In this document: in pieces, positions 8,131 through 14,613 of the stretch
Numbering within the stretch: position 1 is the stretch's first letter
How the letters are laid out: each line of letters starts with the position of its first letter
NCBI GenBank assembly: GCA_016191435.1
Contig: JACPOQ010000051.1
Coordinates: 124,001-188,000 of the forward strand
DNA length: 64,000 bases
DNA from: Chloroflexota bacterium
GTDB lineage: Bacteria > Chloroflexota > Dehalococcoidia > Tepidiformales > Tepidiformaceae
Reading direction: 5' to 3'
Position numbers and translations under genes: made by a program
Notes under the pieces: model-generated
What the model was told of the DNA's origin: nothing
Seen by the model: the letters and a program-made list of their open reading frames with translations, nothing else
Databases searched by the model: none

Positions 8131-9632
8131 TTGCCGTGTTGGCGGTCGCTGCGGTCGCGGGCGGCCTTGCGCTCGTCCTCTTGCGAGGCGGCGACAGCAA
8201 CGCGCCGGGGGTGGACGGCATGCCCTCCGAGACGGCTTCGCCGGCGGCGGGCTCGGTCACACCTTCGCCGGTGGCCCCGCTCGCGCTTTGCACGCCCGAC
8301 AACAGCGTCCCGAAGGGGCGGACCGTGGTCCGCGGTCGCGAGGTCGTGATCGCCGTGTACGTGTTCGTGACTCGCCCCTGCCGCGTGGACGATACCGCCA
8401 CCGTCCGGATCGTGGCGCCGGATGGCGCGCCGTTGCCGATTGAAGGGAATCCCGCGGCGATCGTGCTGAAATACGATGCACGCCAGGCCGGGCAGTACCA
8501 ACTCGGCGAGGCCATCTGGACGAATTGGTGCGGCGAGAACGACTTCTACCAGGTGGACGTGACAGTGGGGCCGAAAACGGCGAATGAGCGGCCGCGCGAG
8601 TGGCCACCGTGCGCGCTGCCCGGCCCGTCACGTCTCGAGGCGCGATCGGTCGACCCGGACGCGCCAGCGGCGTCGCTGCCGACCTGCGACCCCGCCGGCT
8701 ACGGTCTCTTCCCGAAGTTCATCCCCCAGCCTGGGGGCGGGCTCCAGATCGACGTGTACGGCGAGTACCTGGAGGCCCCGGGACCGAGCTGCCGCATGAC
8801 CACCCCGGTCCAGTTGACCGTGCTTGACGCTGCGGGGCAGGCACTCCCGTTGATCACAAATGGCGCGACCGCGTCGGTTGACGCGCCCAACCCGACGGAC
8901 GACCCGATCGCCCGGTTCGCCTGGTTCAACTGGTGCGGTGAGGCGCAGGGTCCGTTCTCACTGCGGCTCGTCCTGGCGGGGCTCGCCACATTGGTGCGCG
9001 TCGGCAACCCACCGGCATGCGAAGCGCCCGGCTCGGTCTCGAAGCTCGAAGTCCTGGGCCCGGTCAATCCGCCCGTGCGCCCCCCGACGCCGACGCCGAT
9101 CCCGGGCGGTCTGCAGCCCGCGGCCGACGTTCCCGCGAACCCATCGGTCTGGATCTACCGCGACGCGCAGCCGGCCTCCACGAAATGCACGGAGATCATC
9201 GGCGACATAGTGCCCGCGGCTGCCGCCGGGAAAGTGCCAGTTCGCGCGTTCACCTGCAGCGACACGGACGGGCGGCTTCGCTTCGCGACAGACGGGTCCG
9301 CGGCGCTGTACCTGCTCGGAGTCCAACTGTTGCTGCTGGCAAAGAACACGCTGCCCCAGCCCAGCGCCGGGGACGGCAGCTGCGATTCCCTGCGGCCGTA
9401 CCTGCTCGCCGCGACGGAGCCCGTGAGCAGCGCCGCATATGTGCTCGTCTGCGATGTGCAGCCGCTTGAGCGGGGGCAGATCTCGCGGAATGGGCTGCTG
9501 ATCTGGGGACGGATCGTCGCCGATCTCGCACCGGCCACCGTGCCCCAGGACGTGCCCTGCTGGAGCCTTACGCAGTACCTCGGGCGAGCAGGCGAGGCGC
9601 GGACCATCGAGGTGCAGTGCTGGCTCGAGTAG
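8124..9632 (+). CDS. Membrane-anchored secreted protein of unknown function
   Basis: This protein of about 502 residues begins with a hydrophobic segment (AFAVLAVAAVAGGLALVLL). A Ser/Pro/Thr linker and a large extracellular region follow, with repeated Cys-containing blocks (LCTPDNSVPKG, NWCGENDFYQ, NWCGEAQGPFS). The two NWCGE units suggest tandem related domains at about 125-200 and 265-310. The region after about 345 is different and also has paired cysteines. The first possible start is GTG 8124, with a distant GGAG. The frame is open further upstream, through the antisense of the SH3b gene, but lacks a start codon there. Function was not recognised. Confidence 0.75.
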   Translation: MAFAVLAVAAVAGGLALVLLRGGDSNAPGVDGMPSETASPAAGSVTPSPVAPLALCTPDNSVPKGRTVVRGREVVIAVYVFVTRPCRVDDTATVRIVAPDGAPLPIEGNPAAIVLKYDARQAGQYQLGEAIWTNWCGENDFYQVDVTVGPKTANERPREWPPCALPGPSRLEARSVDPDAPAASLPTCDPAGYGLFPKFIPQPGGGLQIDVYGEYLEAPGPSCRMTTPVQLTVLDAAGQALPLITNGATASVDAPNPTDDPIARFAWFNWCGEAQGPFSLRLVLAGLATLVRVGNPPACEAPGSVSKLEVLGPVNPPVRPPTPTPIPGGLQPAADVPANPSVWIYRDAQPASTKCTEIIGDIVPAAAAGKVPVRAFTCSDTDGRLRFATDGSAALYLLGVQLLLLAKNTLPQPSAGDGSCDSLRPYLLAATEPVSSAAYVLVCDVQPLERGQISRNGLLIWGRIVADLAPATVPQDVPCWSLTQYLGRAGEARTIEVQCWLE

Positions 9633-9699
9633 GAACGGGAGCCCGGCGGTCGCCCATGGGAGGGAGCACCTGGCCTCGGTCCCGCGGCCGGTGTGCGGG

Positions 9700-10044
9700 C
9701 TAACCCGCGGCGGCGGGCGCGCTATCCCCGCTCGATTTCGGGGAGGAGGTCCGTGGTTCGGCCGGCTTGCTCTCGGTGGCCGCCGATGCGCCTTCGGTCT
9801 TCGCAGCCTCGCCGGGGACGCTGTCGCCACCGCTGGACTTCGCATCGCTGAGCGTGCTACCGGCCTTCTTGCTGTCGGTCACATAGAACCCGGAGCCCTT
9901 GAACACTACCCGCGGCGCATGCAGCACGCGCTTGGCGGTGCCTTTGTGGCATTCCTCGCAGGCGTGGGTGATTTCGGCATCGAAGCCCTGGCGGAGGTCG
10001 TAGTTCGCGCCGCACGCTTTGCAGTGATACTCGTAAGTCGGCAC
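9700..10044 (-). CDS. FmdB-family zinc-ribbon protein
   Basis: This 114-residue protein begins MPTYEYHCKACG, the hallmark of the FmdB/CxxC_CxxC_SSSS zinc-ribbon family. Four cysteines (CKAC about 8-11, CEEC about 29-32) form one zinc ribbon, followed by a VVFKGSGFYVTD block. The C-terminal half (about 60-114) is a low-complexity Ser/Ala/Lys/Glu tail. Family members are small cytosolic proteins of uncertain function; some were proposed to be regulators. A perfect CIRCE operator lies about 65 bp upstream, overlapping a likely -35 box, so the gene is probably repressed by HrcA and induced by heat shock or protein misfolding. Confidence 0.93.
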   Translation of the reverse strand: MPTYEYHCKACGANYDLRQGFDAEITHACEECHKGTAKRVLHAPRVVFKGSGFYVTDSKKAGSTLSDAKSSGGDSVPGEAAKTEGASAATESKPAEPRTSSPKSSGDSAPAAAG

Positions 10045-10096
10045 AGAAACCTCTGGGGCCGTGAAATCGACGGGGGCGCCGGTGTCCCCGCACTCT

Positions 10097-10126
10097 ATAC
10101 TTCCCTTCTTAGCACTCGCCTGTCAA
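10097..10126 (-). promoter_or_regulatory. Candidate promoter for the FmdB-family gene
   Basis: Read on the minus strand, TTGACA (10126-10121) lies inside the spacer and right arm of the CIRCE element. AAGTAT (10102-10097) follows about 18 bases later, overlapping TATAGA. Binding of HrcA to CIRCE would block this -35 box. Confidence 0.5.
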
Positions 10127-10135
10127 GAGTGCTAA
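10109..10135. promoter_or_regulatory. CIRCE operator (HrcA-binding inverted repeat)
   Basis: The sequence is TTAGCACTC, a nine-base spacer, then GAGTGCTAA. This is an exact match to the CIRCE consensus. CIRCE normally controls groESL and dnaK/hrcA operons. Here it lies in front of a leftward fmdB-family gene, and 48 bp before tRNA-Ser on the other side. Confidence 0.95.
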
Positions 10136-10145
10136 CGCCGCGCCG

Positions 10146-10175
10146 CTGACCGGCTGCCGCCCGCGGCTTTACACT
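10146..10175 (+). promoter_or_regulatory. Promoter of tRNA-Ser(UGA)
   Basis: CTGACC (10146-10151) and TACACT (10170-10175) are spaced by 18 bases. The mature tRNA starts nine bases after the -10 element. Confidence 0.5.
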
Positions 10176-10183
10176 GTCCTTCG

Positions 10184-10269
<86 letters not shown>

Positions 10270-10408
10270 TTTGGGCCCGTACCGCCGGTTCGGCCAGCGC
10301 TCGGCCTGCCCGAACTGAGCGCCTGCCTCTCCATGACCGAATGTATGACGCAGCGTGGCCGGCAACGCCATGTCCCGGCTGGTCAGCCCGCGCGGTGTGA
10401 CGGCGACG

Positions 10409-10414
10409 TATACT
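10409..10414 (+). promoter_or_regulatory. TATACT -10 box of the mazEF-like operon
   Basis: TATACT lies 19 bp before the antitoxin ATG, with AGGAGG between them. The same hexamer precedes the other two toxin-antitoxin pairs at 22614 and 31602. No clear -35 box is visible. Confidence 0.45.
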
Positions 10415-10432
10415 ATTGGTAGGAGGACGCGT

Positions 10433-10717
10433 ATGACCGCCATCAAAACCGCCGTCTCGCTGCCTGAAGACCTGTTCCGGCAACTCGACCACATCGCGGG
10501 CGAACAGGGAGTCTCGCGCAGTTCTGTCGTCGCGGAGGCGCTCCGGTGCTGGCTGCGAGACGAGGAGACCCGGGAAATGATGCGCCGGCTGGACGAAGCC
10601 TATTCCAATCCGACTCCGGAGGAAGAGGCCGAAAATCGAGCATGGGCCGCACGCCGCCGGGCAACCCGGCGGCGGATCATTGATAAGACGGGCGACACAT
10701 GGCTCCCGGAGGGGTGA
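10433..10717 (+). CDS. Ribbon-helix-helix antitoxin (MazE/CopG-like)
   Basis: This 94-residue protein has an N-terminal ribbon-helix-helix fold: TAIKTAVSLPEDLFRQLDHIAGEQGVSRSSVVAEALRCWL (about 2-42). That fold binds operator DNA as a dimer. An acidic/basic C-terminal tail (EEEAENRAWAARRRATRRR) probably wraps the toxin. AGGAGG lies six to eight bases before ATG 10433, which is preferred over in-frame codons upstream. The toxin gene overlaps its 3' end by 19 bp, so the pair is translationally linked. Autoregulation is expected from the family. Confidence 0.87.
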   Translation: MTAIKTAVSLPEDLFRQLDHIAGEQGVSRSSVVAEALRCWLRDEETREMMRRLDEAYSNPTPEEEAENRAWAARRRATRRRIIDKTGDTWLPEG

Positions 10718-11073
10718 TTTCCCAGGGCGACATCTACTGGATCGATGACGGCGAGCCGGTGGGGTCAGAGCCGGGATACCGCCGGCCGTACGTCGTTGTC
10801 CAGAACAATGTGCTCAACGCGTCGCGAATCGGCACAGTCGTGATGGTGCCCCTGACGACCAATCTCCGGCATGCCAGCCTCGTGGGGAATGTGCTGCTTC
10901 GGAAGAGCGACGGGGGTCTTTCGCGGGACTCCGTCGCGGTGGCTGCGCAAGTGGAATGTTTGAATCGGGATGAACTCGGCGAGTACATCGGCCGGCTGCA
11001 GCCCCATCGCGTCCGCGAAATCATCGCCGGACTGTCGAGCATTTTCGAGCCACGGGAGCCGCCGCGGCCATAG
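10699..11073 (+). CDS. mazF: MazF/PemK-type endoribonuclease toxin
   Basis: This 124-residue protein has the PemK/MazF beta-barrel fold. The ISQGDIYWIDDG start, the GYRRPYVVVQNNVLN segment with the catalytic arginine region, and the VVMVPLTTNLRH strand with a conserved threonine are all in place (about 8-60). Family members are ribosome-independent mRNA interferases that cut at short sequences. It overlaps the antitoxin gene and is the second gene of the operon. Full length suggests it is intact. It is followed by a palindrome at 11078-11091 between convergent genes. Confidence 0.92.
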   Translation: MAPGGVISQGDIYWIDDGEPVGSEPGYRRPYVVVQNNVLNASRIGTVVMVPLTTNLRHASLVGNVLLRKSDGGLSRDSVAVAAQVECLNRDELGEYIGRLQPHRVREIIAGLSSIFEPREPPRP

Positions 11074-11077
11074 CCCG

Positions 11078-11091
11078 ACCCTGCGCAGGGT
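11078..11091. terminator. Short palindrome between convergent genes
   Basis: ACCCTGCGCAGGGT is a perfect 14-bp palindrome between mazF and the convergent hydrolase gene. It could act as a weak bidirectional terminator, but it has no T-tract. Confidence 0.3.
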
Positions 11092-11105
11092 TCGAGGAGC
11101 CCTTC

Positions 11106-11825
11106 CTATAGCTCGGCCCTGAGCCACTCGTCGGCGGCCCGGACCACGTCGGGCCCGATTTCGAAATGGCCGCCGGGCAGCCACGCGATGTCCTTCTTGC
11201 CCGGGAGCGCGGCGTAGAGCGCCTCCGTCGCCGCCCGCGGCACGATTTCGTCCGAGACCTTGCCGACAATGCGCACGGCGGTGTGCGCGAGCCCCTTCAC
11301 GGGCGAGGCGTCCTCCAGCACCGACCCCACGAGCCCGCCCTCCCCGACGAGGCAGAAGGCCGCCGCCTTGAAGCGCCCATCGCGGCCCACGGCCGGCACG
11401 CCGAGCATGCTGCCCAGCGAATATCCCACGTAAGCCAGCCGCCGCAGATCGATCGGGTAGTGGGCGGCCAGGTGGTCGATGGTGGCCGTTATTTCGCGGG
11501 CGAACTGGGCCGCGATTGCCGGGTAGCGCTCCCGCTCCCGGAACAGCGCCATCGGGTCGTGGCGCTCGCGGTCCCCATGCAGCGGCGCATCGATCCCCGC
11601 GCACGCCCAGCCCCGTGCCGCCCACCGGACGGCCACGTCGCGCACAAAATAGTCCTCCTTCGAACCCATCCCCGGGTGTTGCAGCAGCACCAGGGGGAGC
11701 ATGTCGCCGGTCAGGTCCTTCGGCAGCCAGAGCATGCCGGGCACGCGCTCTCCTGTGTCGGAGAACGAAAAGCGAATCTCGCGGACTTCGCCGATGGATT
11801 CCTCGGAGGCGCTGAAGGTGTCCAC
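11106..11825 (-). CDS. Alpha/beta hydrolase (dienelactone hydrolase-like)
   Basis: This 239-residue serine hydrolase is probably cytosolic. It has the LVLLQHPGMGSKEDYFVRDVA oxyanion strand-loop, the nucleophile elbow GYSLGS (serine about 137), a VSDEIVP segment for the acid (about 193-199) and a GGHFE histidine near the C-terminus (about 221). An embedded PLHGDRERHDP motif resembles dienelactone hydrolase/acetyl-esterase proteins. The substrate is unknown. It converges on mazF and is divergent from the glycosyltransferase gene, with a 344-bp gap between. Confidence 0.9.
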   Translation of the reverse strand: MDTFSASEESIGEVREIRFSFSDTGERVPGMLWLPKDLTGDMLPLVLLQHPGMGSKEDYFVRDVAVRWAARGWACAGIDAPLHGDRERHDPMALFRERERYPAIAAQFAREITATIDHLAAHYPIDLRRLAYVGYSLGSMLGVPAVGRDGRFKAAAFCLVGEGGLVGSVLEDASPVKGLAHTAVRIVGKVSDEIVPRAATEALYAALPGKKDIAWLPGGHFEIGPDVVRAADEWLRAEL

Positions 11826-12169
11826 CGGCGGAGCGTAGCAGCGCTGCTGCCGTGTGTCGCGGTGCCGCCCATGCGGGAGCTAATGCCTCTCTGCGTCGTC
11901 ATCATCATCTTGAAGAGCTAGTGGATTGCAACGTACTTGGTCTACTCGCGTGCTTGACACTCGGGCGCCGGGCCGTCAATTCTTCCGTCAGCGATTCGTC
12001 GCTACGCCTAGTCCGCGGTCGCGGAACGGGGGAACCAAACTTCGGGGCGAATCCGTCCTGGTCTTCTCAGTGGCGATGAGGAGATGAAGGCGGAGCGGCT
12101 ATCTCCGGCCGCAGCCCGGCAGCTAACCTCGGCGGCGTTGGAAGATCCTCGAACGAGGCGTCTTCACCA
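11826..12169. other. Intergenic region between divergent genes
   Basis: This 344-bp region has no convincing gene. It is somewhat less GC-rich than its surroundings. TTGACA occurs at 11954-11959 on the plus strand, but a good -10 partner is not obvious. It probably holds the promoters of the hydrolase (leftward) and glycosyltransferase (rightward). Confidence 0.4.
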
Positions 12170-13912
12170 ATGGCACTGCGGGCATATCGCCAGCCCATCC
12201 CCGCCGCGCGTCACGCCCGGCGGCCCGAACTCACACTGGCATCGGCTTCCCGTCTCCGGGAGCGGCTCTGGAACCTGCTTCCGCTCGCGGTCTCGCTGTT
12301 CCTCGCGAGCTCGGTCTTCTGGGGCACGTTTCTTGCGCCCCAGGTGCTGGCCGTCGGCATCATCGTCTTCTTCACGTACTGGCTCATCCGCTCCTATGCG
12401 GTGGTCGTCGCCTGCATCATCGGCCTGCGCCGGCTAAAGGAGTGGAAGGCGACGAACTGGCAGTCGAAGTTCTGCGCGTGGCTGCCGGACCACCCGGACA
12501 CGCCCGAATGGTCGTGGCCGCGGCACATGGTGATCATCCCCAACTATAAAGAGAGCGAATCCGGCCTCGCCCGTACGCTCGATTCGCTTGCCGCGCAGCG
12601 CAACGCGGCCCAGCTCGTCATCGTGATGGCGATGGAGGCGCGCGAAGACGACGCCCGCCCGAAGGCATCCCGGCTCTTGATGCGCTATCGCACGCGCTTC
12701 GGGGACATGTTCGCGACCTACCACCCCGCCGGCCTGCCGGGCGAAACCCCGGGCAAGGGTTCCAACGAGGCCTGGGCCGCGCGCGAGGCCCACATCCGGC
12801 TGATAGAAGATGGCGGCCAGGATATTTCGCGCTACACCGTCACCAGCTGCGATGCCGACGCCGTGTTCCATCCCCGGCACTTCGAGGCGCTCAACTACCT
12901 CTTCCTCACGGCCGGAAACCGCTACCGGACGTTCTGGCAGCCGGCGATCTTCAACTCGAACAACATCTGGGACATCCCCGCGCCGCTGCGCATCCCCGAC
13001 GGTCTCTCCGGCATCAACCGGCTATCGAACCTGGTCATGCCCGGGAGCGTGAAGTTCCCGACCTCCTGCTACTCCCTGAGCTGGCAGATGCTGCACGAGG
13101 TCGACTACTGGGACGAAGAGGTCATCCCCGAGGATTGGCATGTCTACCTCAAGTGCTGCTACAGCCTCGGCGACGAAGTCCATGTCGAGGGTCTCTTCCT
13201 GCCGCTGGGCAACGACTGCGTGCTCACCGACAAGTACACGAAGACGCTCCGCGCGCACTACGCCCAGAGCGTCCGCCACGCCTGGGGCGCGAGCGATATT
13301 CCGTACGCGTGGCGCTCCTCCGGGCACCGCGACTCGCCGTTGGGCCTGAAACGCCGCCTGCTGCTGGCGGGCGCCGTCACGAAAGTGCACGCGCTCTGGA
13401 TGGCGCAGTGGTACATCATCACGCTCGGGAACCTCTTCCCGATTTTCATCACGGAATACACTGGTCTCGCCTCCATGCCCGGCTGGTGGATGGCGCGGCC
13501 ACCGTTCGTCGGCAGCCTGCCGGGCCCCGCCTGGCACATCGGTGCGATGAGCCGCGGCGACTTCTCGGACCCTGTCGGGTTCATGATCAACGTGAACCTC
13601 GCGGGCGCGCTCATCTACTTCTGCCTCTTCCCGCTCATCGCCATGGCCATCATCGAGTGGAAGACCCGCGGCCCGCGGCCGGCGTACGTGTCACGCAAGG
13701 CTGTGGCCGGTGGCTTCCTCATGTGGCCGCTGATGGCCGTCATCACGTTCGCATTCGCCAGCCTGCCGGCGTTGCACGCGCAACTGAAGCTCGCGAGCGG
13801 CAAGGGTCTCGTGTACCGGGTGGCGGAGAAGGGCTCCCGCCAGGCCTCGGCGGCGGCCGCCCCCGCCGCGGAATCGGCGGTGGAGCCCGTGGGCGCCGCC
13901 GGCGGGCAATAG
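12170..13912 (+). CDS. Membrane-bound family 2 glycosyltransferase
   Basis: This 580-residue integral membrane glycosyltransferase has two N-terminal transmembrane helices (about 35-85). A cytosolic GT-A domain follows, with HMVIIPNYKESESGLARTLDSL (about 118-139), a metal-binding DAD in SCDADAVF (about 228) and a VIPEDWHVYLKC motif with the likely catalytic ED (about 322). Several C-terminal helices come last (about 410-560). It probably makes or extends a lipid-linked or surface polysaccharide; donor and acceptor are unknown. The C-terminal tail is Ala-rich. The gene has no operon partner. The ribosome-binding site before ATG 12170 is weak. Confidence 0.9.
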   Translation: MALRAYRQPIPAARHARRPELTLASASRLRERLWNLLPLAVSLFLASSVFWGTFLAPQVLAVGIIVFFTYWLIRSYAVVVACIIGLRRLKEWKATNWQSKFCAWLPDHPDTPEWSWPRHMVIIPNYKESESGLARTLDSLAAQRNAAQLVIVMAMEAREDDARPKASRLLMRYRTRFGDMFATYHPAGLPGETPGKGSNEAWAAREAHIRLIEDGGQDISRYTVTSCDADAVFHPRHFEALNYLFLTAGNRYRTFWQPAIFNSNNIWDIPAPLRIPDGLSGINRLSNLVMPGSVKFPTSCYSLSWQMLHEVDYWDEEVIPEDWHVYLKCCYSLGDEVHVEGLFLPLGNDCVLTDKYTKTLRAHYAQSVRHAWGASDIPYAWRSSGHRDSPLGLKRRLLLAGAVTKVHALWMAQWYIITLGNLFPIFITEYTGLASMPGWWMARPPFVGSLPGPAWHIGAMSRGDFSDPVGFMINVNLAGALIYFCLFPLIAMAIIEWKTRGPRPAYVSRKAVAGGFLMWPLMAVITFAFASLPALHAQLKLASGKGLVYRVAEKGSRQASAAAAPAAESAVEPVGAAGGQ

Positions 13913-14027
13913 GTCCGGTTGGAGGCTGGCGGCGTGCCGCTTCCCGCGTAGTGTTGCCGATGACGGCGGCGCCTGTGGTGCTCTCGCGCTGCAGCCGGCC
14001 TCTGAGCGTGTGGTGCGCGCCCGGAGG

Positions 14028-14069
14028 CCCCGGGCCGGTGCCTCGAAGACGAAGCGGGCCGGCCCGGGG
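14028..14069. terminator. GC-rich hairpin between convergent genes
   Basis: CCCCGGGCCGG at 14028-14038 pairs perfectly with CCGGCCCGGGG at 14059-14069 around a 20-base loop. It lies between the converging glycosyltransferase and cupin genes. No T-tract follows. Confidence 0.5.
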
Positions 14070-14078
14070 AACTGAGGC

Positions 14079-14435
14079 CTAATTGGCGGCGTACTTCGTG
14101 GCGCCGGACCAGTCGACGACAACGACCGGCTCGTCTCCGACAACCCAGGCATCGTGCCTCGTGGGCAGGCTGCTCACGTCGCCGGCGCGGGCATCGAATT
14201 CGGTGCCGTCGTCGTTCACGACGTGGAGGACCCCCGAGAGGTGATACTGGAAGTGTGGCGCCTCGCAGAGCTCGGTACCGGCGATCGGCTTCACGTCCTT
14301 CGACCAGCGCCAGCCAGCCTCGAATGAGAGCCGGCCCACGACGCCGCCCCCGATGTTGAGCAGCTCGGCGAACCCTTTCGGGAACTCCCGCCGCTCATCC
14401 GGGGTCGCGAAGCGCTTGAGTTCAGGTGTTGCCAT
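14079..14435 (-). CDS. Cupin-domain protein
   Basis: This 118-residue single-domain cupin has a beta-barrel signature around GWRWSKDVKPIAGTELCEAPHFQYHLSGVLHV (about 40-71) and DARAGDVSSLPTRHDAWVVGDEPVVVVDW (about 79-107). It may bind metal through the histidines in HFQYH and the glutamate in TELCE. AGAAGGAG plus AAAGGAC lie just before ATG 14435 on the minus strand, so that start is preferred over upstream codons. Such small cupins are often binding or regulatory proteins rather than defined enzymes. Function is unknown. Confidence 0.85.
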   Translation of the reverse strand: MATPELKRFATPDERREFPKGFAELLNIGGGVVGRLSFEAGWRWSKDVKPIAGTELCEAPHFQYHLSGVLHVVNDDGTEFDARAGDVSSLPTRHDAWVVGDEPVVVVDWSGATKYAAN

Positions 14436-14613
14436 GTCCTTTCTCCTTCTGGCGGCAGGGCTTCTTGTCCTGCGACCGGAACGAAGAGTAGGCCCGCACC
14501 TGGCCCTGCACATCGACGAAAACTCTCAACTTGATCGAGAGGCTCAAGCGCCGGGGCGTGGTAGTTTCTATCCAGGAGCGTGTCGGTTTAATGGGGAGGG
14601 CATGGACATAAGG

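Noticed and set aside
6431..8515. 694-residue minus-strand frame
   Set aside because: It overlaps the secreted and SH3b genes in another frame. The SH3b motif and signal peptide favour the shorter genes.
12000..12169. Possible riboswitch before the glycosyltransferase
   Set aside because: No conserved aptamer core was found. The stretch only shows modest inverted repeats.
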